From Blautia parvula (lineage in GTDB: Bacteria; Bacillota; Clostridia; Lachnospirales; Lachnospiraceae): a DNA stretch of 64,000 nucleotides. Shown one piece after another: positions 9,454 to 17,616 of the stretch. Under the pieces are notes generated by a model. It was not told where the DNA came from. It searched no databases and saw nothing but the letters and a program-made list of their open reading frames with translations. Numbering within the stretch: position 1 is the first letter of the stretch; every line of letters starts with the position of its first letter. A program made the translations under genes and the position numbers. The stretch lies in the NCBI RefSeq assembly GCF_020215665.1, contig NZ_CP084061.1, forward strand, positions 620,001 through 684,000, in the 5' to 3' direction.

Positions 9454-10050
9454 ATGATTTGGACAAAGAGTATGTTTGGTATAGATCTCTACCATGTCAC
9501 CCAGTGGTTTTTGGTTTACAGTATCCTGGGATGGGTGGTGGAATCTATATACATGTCAATCTGTAACAGGCGGCTTACCAACAGGGGATTTGTGAGAGGG
9601 CCATTCTGCCCTATTTACGGAGTGGGAGCGTTGTCTGTGTTTTTTCTGCTGAGGCCGTTCTGCGGCAACCTTCTGCTGTTATATGTGCTGGGCTGTGTGT
9701 TTCCCACACTGCTTGAGTATGTGACAGCCAGGGTTATGCTGGCATTGTTCGGTGAAGTATGGTGGGATTATTCGGAGAAACCTTTTAATTACAAAGGTAT
9801 CCTCTGTCTGGAAAGTACCATTGCCTGGGGGTTCTATACATTGGGCCTGTTTCTGTTTCTCCATGAAGGCGTGGAGCGTTTTGTGGACAGTTATCCGTTT
9901 ACCGTGGGATACCGGGCCGGATCGCTGATGATCGCATTGTTTACAGCAGATTTTTTACATACCTTATACGAAAAGAAAAAAGACAGTCTGCCTGCCTCCT
10001 TGGGTGAGGTGAGAGAAGGGATACGCGCCCTGATTTACGGTAGATTTTAA
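9454..10050 (+). CDS. CmpB-family putative ABC transporter membrane protein
   Basis: 198 residues with about five hydrophobic segments. The N-terminal signature GWVVESIYMSICNRRLTNRG followed by FVRGPFCPIYGVGAL is diagnostic for the ABC_trans_CmpB family (PF06541), annotated as a permease without a proven substrate. No ATPase gene is adjacent, so transport is doubtful. It has its own promoter and terminator. Confidence 0.8.
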   Translation: MIWTKSMFGIDLYHVTQWFLVYSILGWVVESIYMSICNRRLTNRGFVRGPFCPIYGVGALSVFFLLRPFCGNLLLLYVLGCVFPTLLEYVTARVMLALFGEVWWDYSEKPFNYKGILCLESTIAWGFYTLGLFLFLHEGVERFVDSYPFTVGYRAGSLMIALFTADFLHTLYEKKKDSLPASLGEVREGIRALIYGRF

Positions 10051-10057
10051 TGTTGAG

Positions 10058-10081
10058 GGACGCCTGAGGGCGTCCTTTTTA
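10058..10081 (+). terminator. Terminator after the CmpB-family gene
   Basis: GGACGCC / GGGCGTCC hairpin with a three-base loop and a T run. Confidence 0.85.
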
Positions 10082-10162
10082 GTTGGTCTTGCGGGAGAAG
10101 ATTTATGGCAGAGATTTGATCACAGTTCCTCGTGGGAAACGGAGGGAGGATTCGACGTAAAT

Positions 10163-10205
10163 AAAAAAAGTGCAAAGCCATGATAATTCAGCGGGCTTCA
10201 CACTT
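10163..10205 (-). terminator. Terminator for the coiled-coil gene
   Basis: On the minus strand a 12-bp stem (10205-10194 with 10179-10168, including G:U pairs) runs into seven T. Confidence 0.75.
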
Positions 10206-10214
10206 ATATGGACA

Positions 10215-10526
10215 TTATGCTATTTTGTTTTTCAGTTCGGCAATTTCTTTTTTGAGCTTTTCAACGTCTTCCATCAGATAATTGACTTTAATTTGATAGG
10301 CTATTTGCTGGTCAGTAATACTGTTGTTAGCATTGAGTTTTTTGACAAGATTACTGTAATTTTCTGCGAGAAGGGATATGTTTTTGTCACTTACATTTTC
10401 AAGATGGAGTCTTATGTCTGTTACCTGATCATCCATGCTGGACATCTTCTCTTCAATTCTCTCAAGATGTGAGTCTGCAGCGGTTACTTTTTGCAGCAAC
10501 AAGTCAAGCTTTTCATCAACGGTCAT
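10215..10526 (-). CDS. Small coiled-coil protein of unknown function
   Basis: 103 residues, acidic and charged, with heptad-like spacing of leucine and isoleucine over two stretches (about residues 5-50 and 75-102). No signal peptide, membrane segment or known catalytic motif. GGGAGG lies upstream of the ATG at 10526 and a minus-strand TATAAT (10566-10561) supplies a promoter. It looks like a small structural or partner protein of a common Clostridia type, but I do not recognise a named family. Confidence 0.7.
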   Translation of the reverse strand: MTVDEKLDLLLQKVTAADSHLERIEEKMSSMDDQVTDIRLHLENVSDKNISLLAENYSNLVKKLNANNSITDQQIAYQIKVNYLMEDVEKLKKEIAELKNKIA

Positions 10527-10702
10527 TGTATTAACCTCCCTGCTTTATAGTGTATGTATTATACCATATGTATTAGTGTGAAGTCTATGTAAACATTGTT
10601 TCACTATTTCCTGATAGTATATATAGTAAGGTATATATCAGCACGGGCAGATTTTCGGTTAGATTTTATCAGGAAAAGGATTCCAGATTGCCTTCTCTAG
10701 GA

Positions 10703-11527
10703 TCATAAGGGGAGTCTGTATAATGAATATGTATGGTCCAGATAAAATCCCAGTTTTTCTGCCAGTGACCTTGAAGCGGTATTAGTAAACATACAATCCC
10801 AATAAGGCTCGCAGCCATCTTCTAATAATTTAGAAACAAATGATTCTGTAGCCATTTGTGAAAACCCTCTTCTTCTGTGATGTTCTAAGGTTTCAATTCC
10901 TATGGTATAAGTATTCTGATATACAAAATTGGTGATACAATAACTTACAATCTTTTTATTTTCTATAACACAAAATCCAAAAGCCTGTTCAAAAAAATAA
11001 TCTAATGAATCCCACCAGCGCAAAATCTCTGATTCAATAAATTCCGGATTAAGTATCTCTGCTGATTGTATTAAATTCAAATCTATTTTTCGTATATCAG
11101 TATCTTTACACAGCCCGTTTGTTTTATGGTATTTCCATTTGTCAAAATCTAACTGATAGACGCATTGTCTGGATTTGATTAGTTCTTTGAAATTAAAGAT
11201 TTTTTCCAGCACGGAATCCCACATAATACAATCGCCGCTAAATTCAAAATGATTCAGTCCGCTTTGTATTATACGGAATCTCAGGTGATTAATAATAAAT
11301 TCTATTATTTCGGCATTGAATGTATGATTATCTGGATTGCCAATAAAATAAAACCCTTCAATTCCTTTAGACCATAAAAGTGCAGTGGCGGGGGTTTCCA
11401 ATGAATCTACAAACACCCATCCCGTATTTATACCGCTTAATACAGCCATTATTTCGATATTGTCCCATTGTTTGTGGACTATATCTTTTATACTGCCAAA
11501 TCGCTCTTTTTTTAGTTCATAAATCAT
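10703..11527 (-). CDS. GNAT-fold acetyltransferase (PF12746-like)
   Basis: 274 residues. The C-terminal half has the acetyl-CoA binding turn in ETLEHHRRRGFSQMATESFV (about residues 216-235) and a terminal NTASRSLAEKLGF, both typical of GNAT enzymes. The two-domain layout matches the GNAT_acetyltran family that includes ZmaR-type resistance enzymes, but the substrate is unknown. The coding sequence is clearly more AT-rich than the housekeeping genes around it, which suggests transfer. Confidence 0.75.
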   Translation of the reverse strand: MIYELKKERFGSIKDIVHKQWDNIEIMAVLSGINTGWVFVDSLETPATALLWSKGIEGFYFIGNPDNHTFNAEIIEFIINHLRFRIIQSGLNHFEFSGDCIMWDSVLEKIFNFKELIKSRQCVYQLDFDKWKYHKTNGLCKDTDIRKIDLNLIQSAEILNPEFIESEILRWWDSLDYFFEQAFGFCVIENKKIVSYCITNFVYQNTYTIGIETLEHHRRRGFSQMATESFVSKLLEDGCEPYWDCMFTNTASRSLAEKLGFYLDHTYSLYRLPL

Positions 11528-11829
11528 AGGATTCCTCTCTGCTGTTTTAGAAAATAATAATTACATGTCCTTCTCCAGGCTTTTTATTTGTTATTGTATC
11601 ATGTGGCTCTATGCATGTCTACTTTAGAAAATAATATATCATCTATCTCATCTCCATCAAATAAAAAGTGCATGGGATTGAAAATTTGACTTTGCATTTT
11701 AAGGCGCTTTTTATAAGCCGCCTTATATAAATAAAACGAGAAGAGAAGATGATGCAACATTTCGGTCTTTGATTGACACAGTTATATTAGCATAGAGCAT
11801 TTTACTGTTGAAAAAGGGGGAATTGTTAA
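11528..11829. other. AT-rich intergenic stretch
   Basis: About 300 bases without a convincing gene. It holds an imperfect hairpin (AAGGCG ... CGCCTT, about 11700-11724) and a TTGACA at 11774-11779 that may be the -35 of the following gene, though no good -10 is visible. The ATG at 11830 has a GGGGGAATTG ribosome site. Confidence 0.5.
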
Positions 11830-12588
11830 ATGAGAGTAAGGAAAACAGGAAAAATATTTGTTATATTGGGGAGTCTGCTGCTATTATGCATATTATTTTT
11901 ATCTGCCAGCGAACAAAAACGGAATGGGTATTTCCAAGGAGAGGAAGAGGATGAGAATACAATTACCGGAAAGATTATAGAAGTCCGTGATACTTCGATT
12001 CTTTTATTACACGAGGGAGATGTGAACGAAGGACTCATGGAAGCAGAAATAAAAAATGTCAAAATATATAGTCAAAATAAACAAGAAATAAAAGCAGATA
12101 CACTGAAACCCGGAATGTATATTCGATTGTCACTTCAGGAAGGCAGTACGGTTATGGAGTGTTATCCCTTGCTGATCAGTGGTGCGCAGGAAATTCATGT
12201 TCTGGAACAGGGGAATGATTACATAGGTTTGTATCTGGATATAATAGAGGAGATTTATGGCAGAGATTCCGCCCTAAACGATGGAATGCGGGTTATGGCC
12301 CTGGACTTGACTCAGGTGAGAAATCTTTCTGACAGTGAAAAAGAGGCAATCCGGTATTTGCTTGAGCCACTTCTTGAGACCTGGCAAAAAGACAGTATCG
12401 GCAGCCCGGGAACTGTGAAGTGTCCGAATCCGAATGTGATTCTTGTAGCGGAGGAGGATTTGATGGAACAAGGGCTGTTAAGTGAAGATGGTTCATATTT
12501 TCCGGAGGGAATATTGATTAAAATAAGGACAGTAAGAAACAGAAAAAACAGTTTTACTTTTTCAGCTAAAAACACAATAAAAATCTGA
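11830..12588 (+). pseudogene. 5' part of an exported-protein gene, cut near its 3' end by the ICE
   Basis: Residues 1-246 are chromosomal; the last six codons before the TGA at 12586 come from the element. A basic N terminus and one hydrophobic segment (KIFVILGSLLLLCILFLSAS, about 8-27) anchor or export the protein. The remainder is a soluble domain rich in E, D and I; no family recognised. The sequence breaks at a T5-CAGCT-A5 site. The missing C terminus lies at 43170-43279 (KKWSSGLGANGYDDCKASFK... to FTWIS), and joining the two gives a continuous frame of about 280 residues. Almost the whole protein is still made, so function may be reduced rather than lost. Confidence 0.85.
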
Positions 12589-12593
12589 TTATC
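12568..12593 (+). repeat. Left terminal inverted repeat of the ICE
   Basis: Starts AAAAAC and ends TCTGATTATC. It matches the reverse complement of 43144-43169 at 21 of 26 positions. Confidence 0.92.
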
Positions 12594-12641
12594 CGCTAAA
12601 ACACAGTATCTATCAGCATTTTCAAGGAAACAAACACATCA

Positions 12642-12662
12642 ATTTACTACTTATTTACTACT
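12642..12662 (+). repeat. Left integrase arm-site repeat
   Basis: Two ATTTACTACT units in tandem (21 bp), matching the right-end copy at 43008-43028 at 20 of 21 positions and in the same orientation. By analogy with the DR2 repeats of Tn916 this binds the N-terminal domain of integrase; that role is inferred. Confidence 0.75.
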
Positions 12663-12762
12663 AACGAATGAGCCTTGATACGCAAGTTTTCCTAGATATG
12701 CAAAGATATGGTACAACACATCAGTATTGAAACAAGAAAAAATTGAATAACTTATAGACTAT

Positions 12763-12816
12763 GGAACGCCTAACATGACGTTCCTTTTCTATTTCCAGCC
12801 GTTCTTATTGGACGGC
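12763..12816 (+). promoter_or_regulatory. Paired hairpins in the leader of the surface-protein gene
   Basis: GGAACG...CGTTCC followed by TTTT (12763-12788) and GCCGT...ACGGC followed by TATTTTATT (12798-12816). Either could stop transcription entering from the chromosome or act as an attenuator. The stretch 12594-12852 holds no gene. Confidence 0.45.
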
Positions 12817-12852
12817 TATTTTATTACCCAAAATGAAAGGAGCATTAGATTT

Positions 12853-15800
12853 ATGAAAAAGATGTTAAAACGATTGTGTACGGGCTTCTTAGCTCTTGCA
12901 ACTGTCGTTACTGCTTTACCGACGACACCCGTTCATGCAGAAAGCAAGCAATACTGGACGGAGTCAAAAGAGCGTGTCGGTATCGTTGAAAAAGTAATGA
13001 ATGACGGTTCGATTGGTTCTACCTTTAACGAGGGACATTTGACCGTTGAGGGCGAGGACGCTTACTGTATCGACATTAACACAGATTTTAGGAACGGCTA
13101 CAAGACCAGAGCTGACGCAAGCACCCGTATGAGTGCCGACCAGATAAGCGACGTTGCCTTATCTATCGAATATGTGAAACAGTACACAGACAGCCACAGC
13201 GGAATAAGCAACAATCATGCCTACCTTTTAAGACAGCTTGTTGTCTGGCAGAGATTAAGCGTACATCTTGGCTGGCAATGCGATAACGTGCGAGCTTCTT
13301 ATGATGAAATTCCAAAGGCAACGCAGGACGAAGTTTTCTCTGGTGCAAGAGCCTTTGCCAAAGAAAATAAAGGACGCTATGAATGTGGCGGTTATATCTA
13401 CTCTGGCGAGGGGCAGGAATTGGGGCAATTCTGGGCGAAACTGAATGTCGGAAATGCGAAACTGCAAAAGACTTCCAGTAATACCAGCATTACAGACGGC
13501 AACGGGAATTACTCAATCGCTGGTGCAACATACGGTGTCTTTTCTGATAAGGACTGCACGAAACAGCTTGCCACCCTTACGACTGATGAAAACGGAAATA
13601 CAGATGTTGTAGAGGTAAAGGCTGGTACAGTTTATATCAAGGAATTATCCGCACCAGCAGGATATAAAGTAGATAAAACTGTATATTCCTTAAAGGTTGA
13701 AGCTGGAAAAACAGCGACTTTGAAAGTATCAGATACACCGAAAGTAACAGACACTTTGATTGAGCTTTTCAAGATAGATATGGAAACACAGAAAGAAAAT
13801 CCGCAGGGTAACGCTTCTCTAGCAGGTGCGGAATTTACATGGAAGTATTATGCAGGATTCTATAACAAAGACACTCTCCCTGCCGAAGCTACTCGTACAT
13901 GGGTTACAAAGACAATCGCTGAAACAGACAGCGACGGGTCAACCCACTACATCACAAAATTAGCAGACGCATACAAGGTATCTGGCGACAACTTCTATAT
14001 GCAGGACGGGAAAGCCGTTCTTCCTTTAGGAACACTAACCGTAGAAGAAACAAAAGCTCCAAACGGCTACTTGTTAGAGGGTGCATATATGCAGGCTGGC
14101 GATAAGTCCGAACAAATTAAGGGCTTATATGTAACACAGATTACCGAGGACGGCGACCTTGCCGTATTAACTGGAAGTAATCAGTTTTCCGTATCTGATA
14201 AGGTTATCCGTGGCGGTGTGAAAATTCAGAAACGAGATTTAGAAACGGGCGATACCAAACCACAAGGAAGTGCAACTTTAAAAGATACTGCCTTTGACAT
14301 CATTTCCTTAAATGATAATGCAGTATTGGTTGAGGGCAAGCTCTATAAGAAAAATGAAGTGGTAAAGACAATTCGTACCGATATTGAGGGTATCGCTTCT
14401 ACTTCTGCTGACCTTTTACCTTATGGAAACTTCCGTATCGTTGAGAGCGAAGCACCAGACGGATATTTGACAGACGGTGCGAAGCCGATTGATTTTGCAA
14501 TCACAGAAAATGGAAAAATCGTGGACTTAACCGACGAAGCCCATTCTATCTACAATCAGATTAAGCGTGGCGATATTGAGGGTGTAAAAATCGGTGCAGG
14601 CACACACAAGCGTCTTGCTGATGTTCCCTTTAGGATCACAAGCAAGACGACGGGCGAAAATCATGTAGTGGTAACTGATGATAACGGGCAATTCTCCACT
14701 TCTGCTGACTGGGCTTCACATAAGCACAATACAAACGCAGGAAAGACCAGCGAGGACGGTGTGTGGTTTGGAACTTCTGAACCAGACGACAGCAAGGGTG
14801 CGTTGCCTTATGATACCTACATCATTGAAGAAATGCGTTGCGACAGTAACAAAGGTTTTGAACTTATCCCACCTTTTGAAATCGTGGTATCAAGAAATAA
14901 CCTTGTGGTCGATTTAGGAACGCTGACTGATGAATACGAAAAAGAAATCTCTATCCATACCACAACGACCAGCAAAGACGGCGAAAAGACTATCCTTGCA
15001 GGAAAAGAGGTAACAATCGTTGATACTGTCAAATTAGACGGACTTACAAAAGGCACAAAGTATCAGCTCAAAGGCTGGCAGATGTTAAAAGAAGAAAATA
15101 CAGAGCTTATCATTGACGGGAAACGTGTAGAAAACGATTATACTTTTGTCGCTGATGATGAAGAAATGAAAGTAGAAATTTCCTATACATTCAATGCGTC
15201 CGAGCTTGGCGGTAAAAATCTGGTAACATTCGAGGAATTATACGACTTGAGCAATCCAGACGAACCCGTAAAAGTTGCGGAACATAAGGACATTGAGGAC
15301 GACGGGCAGACCGTTTTAATCACAGAGCGTATCATCAAAATTCATACGACTGCTACCGACAAGGACGGCAACAAAGAGCTTGAAGCTGGAAAAGACGTTA
15401 CAATCATTGATACCGTAACCTTAAAGGGCTTGGAAGTCGGCACACAGTACAAACTTGTGGGCTGGCAGATGTTGAAAGAAGAAAATGCAGAGCTTCTTAT
15501 CAATGGAAAACGTGTGGAAAGTGATTACACTTTTACTGCTGACAGCGAAACTATGAAAGTGGAAGTTGCCTTTACCTTTGACGCTACTTCTCTTGACGGC
15601 AAACAGCTTGTAACTTTTGAGGAATTGTACGACTTGAGCAATCCAGACGAACCGAAGAAAGTTACTGAACATAAGGACATTGAGGATAAGGGACAGACGA
15701 TTACCTTTAAGGAAAAGCCAGAAGTTCCAGACGAACCAGAGAAACCCGAAACACCACCGACACCAGAAAAGCCAAACAGACCGAGCGACAGTCCCAAAAC

Positions 15801-15906
15801 GGGCGATAACACAAACCTTTACGGACTGCTTGCACTTCTTTTGACCTCTGGTGCTGGACTGGCAGGTATCTTCTTCTACAAACGCCGTAAAATGAAAAAA
15901 TCATAA
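12853..15906 (+). CDS. Sortase-anchored thioester/VaFE-repeat surface protein
   Basis: 1017 residues. A signal peptide (about 1-31, ending VHAES) is followed by a thioester-type domain with Cys72 (AYCIDI) and candidate Gln128/Gln133 (LLRQLVVWQ), then several CnaB-like prealbumin folds with E-x-x-A-P-x-G-Y pilin-type motifs (ELSAPAGY, ETKAPNGY, ESEAPDGY). Two near-duplicate VaFE repeats follow (about residues 697-825 and 826-953, each with VTFEELYDLSNPDEP). The end is a P/E/K-rich wall spacer, the sorting signal SPKTG (980-984), a hydrophobic segment and a KRRKMKKS tail. The ATG at 12853 has AAAGGAG upstream; 26 in-frame codons before it would spoil the signal peptide. Such proteins are common cargo of Clostridia ICEs and probably mediate adhesion or mating contact. 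Confidence 0.88.
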   Translation: MKKMLKRLCTGFLALATVVTALPTTPVHAESKQYWTESKERVGIVEKVMNDGSIGSTFNEGHLTVEGEDAYCIDINTDFRNGYKTRADASTRMSADQISDVALSIEYVKQYTDSHSGISNNHAYLLRQLVVWQRLSVHLGWQCDNVRASYDEIPKATQDEVFSGARAFAKENKGRYECGGYIYSGEGQELGQFWAKLNVGNAKLQKTSSNTSITDGNGNYSIAGATYGVFSDKDCTKQLATLTTDENGNTDVVEVKAGTVYIKELSAPAGYKVDKTVYSLKVEAGKTATLKVSDTPKVTDTLIELFKIDMETQKENPQGNASLAGAEFTWKYYAGFYNKDTLPAEATRTWVTKTIAETDSDGSTHYITKLADAYKVSGDNFYMQDGKAVLPLGTLTVEETKAPNGYLLEGAYMQAGDKSEQIKGLYVTQITEDGDLAVLTGSNQFSVSDKVIRGGVKIQKRDLETGDTKPQGSATLKDTAFDIISLNDNAVLVEGKLYKKNEVVKTIRTDIEGIASTSADLLPYGNFRIVESEAPDGYLTDGAKPIDFAITENGKIVDLTDEAHSIYNQIKRGDIEGVKIGAGTHKRLADVPFRITSKTTGENHVVVTDDNGQFSTSADWASHKHNTNAGKTSEDGVWFGTSEPDDSKGALPYDTYIIEEMRCDSNKGFELIPPFEIVVSRNNLVVDLGTLTDEYEKEISIHTTTTSKDGEKTILAGKEVTIVDTVKLDGLTKGTKYQLKGWQMLKEENTELIIDGKRVENDYTFVADDEEMKVEISYTFNASELGGKNLVTFEELYDLSNPDEPVKVAEHKDIEDDGQTVLITERIIKIHTTATDKDGNKELEAGKDVTIIDTVTLKGLEVGTQYKLVGWQMLKEENAELLINGKRVESDYTFTADSETMKVEVAFTFDATSLDGKQLVTFEELYDLSNPDEPKKVTEHKDIEDKGQTITFKEKPEVPDEPEKPETPPTPEKPNRPSDSPKTGDNTNLYGLLALLLTSGAGLAGIFFYKRRKMKKS

Positions 15907-16144
15907 GGCGGTAACGGTATGAGGAAAGAAAAATCACGCTCTCCGCCGAAGCGGTCAAACGGCAGACTTTTGCTTATTCTGGCTTGTCTGCCAACAACCT
16001 GCAAGAACACGGATAGTCAAGGGTGCGTAAGCATTGATTTTACCCTTTACTATCTGGGGGATTGCTGGTACTTCCCAAACCGCCAGAATAAGAAATCACA
16101 ATCAATTAACTTATCAAAAATAGAAAGAAACGAGGTAAAACAAT
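15907..16144 (+). other. Structured non-coding stretch before orf23
   Basis: Inverted repeats are dense: GGCAGAC/GTCTGCC (about 15961-15992), an 11-bp perfect long-range pair at 15973-15983 with 16082-16092, and AGGGT/ACCCT between 16020 and 16050. A 92-codon frame at 15919-16197 overlaps orf23 and looks incidental. Possible roles are a leader controlling the conjugation operon or a single-strand origin. Confidence 0.45.
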
Positions 16145-16471
16145 ATGGAAATGAAATATGTCGTGCCAGATATGGCACAGTCTTTTGGAACTCTTGAATT
16201 TGCAGGCGAAAGCGAGCCTATCTTTGAAAGAGATAAAAATAACCGCAGGGTCTTAGCCAGACGAAGCTATAACCTTTATTCCGACGTACAGAAAGGCGAA
16301 AATGTTGTGGTAGAAATTCCCGTGCAGGCTGGCGAAAAGAAGTTCAAGTATGAACAGAAAGTAAAACTTGTCAATCCGAAGTTGTACGGCAGAGGTTACG
16401 CAATCGGGAATATGGGACATACCGATTATGTATTAGTTGCTGATGATATTGTAGCAGTTGAAGAAAAGTAA
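16145..16471 (+). CDS. Orf23-like DUF961 (YdcP) protein
   Basis: 108 residues of the DUF961/YdcP family that opens the conjugation operon in Tn916 and ICEBs1. Family-typical features are FGTLEFAGE near the start and a basic, beta-rich middle (RVLARRSYNLYSDVQKGENV). The biochemical role is unproved; conserved position suggests a conjugation accessory protein. AAACGAGG lies upstream. Sixteen bases separate it from its paralogue. Confidence 0.85.
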   Translation: MEMKYVVPDMAQSFGTLEFAGESEPIFERDKNNRRVLARRSYNLYSDVQKGENVVVEIPVQAGEKKFKYEQKVKLVNPKLYGRGYAIGNMGHTDYVLVADDIVAVEEK

Positions 16472-16486
16472 AGGAGTGAAGAATTT

Positions 16487-16870
16487 ATGAGATTATCAAA
16501 CGGGTTTGTTATTGACAAAGAAAAAACATTTGGAGAATTAAAATTTACAGCGGTGCGTGATGTGTTCTTGCAGAATGAGGACGGGACACCGAGTACCCAG
16601 CTTAAAAAGCGTATATATGATTTAAAGTGCAGTCTGCATGGAGGAATTATCCCCGTATCTGTACCGCCAGAAGTACAGTTAAAGGAATTTCCGTACAATG
16701 CAGTTGTGGAACTTGTCAATCCAGTAGCCGATACGGTATCACGAAAAACCTATACGGGTGCAGATGTGGACTGGTATGTAAAGGCAGAGGATATTGTATT
16801 GAAGAATAAAGGCAACCAGAACGCAGGCAGTCCACAGAACCATACACCGCAGGGACAGCCGAAAAAATAG
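16487..16870 (+). CDS. Orf22-like DUF961 (YdcP) protein
   Basis: 127 residues, a paralogue of the preceding protein (FGELKFTAVRDVF near the start, LKKRIYDLKC in the middle), with a low-complexity N/Q/P-rich tail. Same operon and family as orf23; AAGGAGTG ribosome site. A passenger cassette has been inserted directly after its stop codon and before orf21, which normally follows closely. Confidence 0.85.
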   Translation: MRLSNGFVIDKEKTFGELKFTAVRDVFLQNEDGTPSTQLKKRIYDLKCSLHGGIIPVSVPPEVQLKEFPYNAVVELVNPVADTVSRKTYTGADVDWYVKAEDIVLKNKGNQNAGSPQNHTPQGQPKK

Positions 16871-16890
16871 GCTTGCTAAATAGATTTTCA

Positions 16891-16919
16891 TTGTAGTGGA
16901 TATATGGAACTGTTATAAT
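16891..16919 (+). promoter_or_regulatory. Cassette promoter 1
   Basis: TTGTAG, exactly 17 bp, TATAAT. It matches the promoters at 21214, 22018 and 22516 in boxes and spacing, and in part of the flanking sequence (ATTGTAGTG...ATAT). Confidence 0.75.
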
Positions 16920-16964
16920 ATGGATATGAAGAAACGGACAAATATGAAGTTTTGGAGGTAAGAC

Positions 16965-17507
16965 ATGAAATATTTAGGCACAATTTTAGTTGCATATATC
17001 GTTTTATTTATTTTAGATATAATGCAAAAAAGAAATCATAAAACAACAAAATCTTTAAATAAATTTTCTATTCGAACAATATCAGATGTATCATTTATAT
17101 GTGCAATAGGTGCTTTGTTTGTACTTGTTGTCTTTATTTGGGGATTTTGGAGTGAACCTGAAAATTTTTGTTCTAAAAGATATTTGATGTTCATTATCCC
17201 ATTTTCTATTATTTGGTTTGGAGTTACTCTTTTTGGTATGATTGCTCCTTTAAAGGGAGTGTGGGAGATAAAAGTTGAAGAAGATAATATCACGGTTATT
17301 AAAATGTTTATTTTTAGAAGATATTGGAAAATATCAGACATATCTTATTGTAAAATGAAACGCGGTGGTATGAATGTGTATGTCAATGGAAGAAAGAAAA
17401 AAGCATTTTTTGTTGATGGTATGACAGACCATTTTGATAACTTTATAAAACGGATGGAAAAAGAGGGAAAAGAGATTATTATTCCAGAGCCAAAAGATAC
17501 GAATTGA
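16965..17507 (+). CDS. Passenger 1: membrane protein with C-terminal PH-like domain
   Basis: 180 residues, strongly AT-rich codons. Three hydrophobic segments (about 4-20, 45-65, 76-96) precede a soluble C-terminal part (WEIKVEEDNITVIKMFIFRRYWKISDIS..., about 100-160) whose strand pattern resembles a bacterial PH domain, as in DUF6560-type proteins. Function unknown. GGAGG lies 8 bases before the ATG. It sits between orf22 and orf21 with its own promoter and terminator, so it is a passenger, not a conjugation gene. Confidence 0.7.
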   Translation: MKYLGTILVAYIVLFILDIMQKRNHKTTKSLNKFSIRTISDVSFICAIGALFVLVVFIWGFWSEPENFCSKRYLMFIIPFSIIWFGVTLFGMIAPLKGVWEIKVEEDNITVIKMFIFRRYWKISDISYCKMKRGGMNVYVNGRKKKAFFVDGMTDHFDNFIKRMEKEGKEIIIPEPKDTN

Positions 17508-17556
17508 GTTGCTGGAATAGTAAATTCGAGTTTGAAAACTTCATATCCATATACAC

Positions 17557-17590
17557 AAAGCAGTTAGTCTTAGGATTGACTGCTTTTTTT
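17557..17590 (+). terminator. Cassette terminator 1
   Basis: A 13-bp stem with a TTAG loop and an eight-base T run. Nearly identical copies lie at 21908, 22402 and 23096. Confidence 0.88.
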
Positions 17591-17616
17591 CATACCCAGA
17601 AAGGAGTGATTGATTT

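Noticed and set aside
15919-16197. 92-codon frame between the surface-protein gene and orf23
   Set aside because: Runs through several strong inverted repeats, overlaps the start of orf23 and has no family features.
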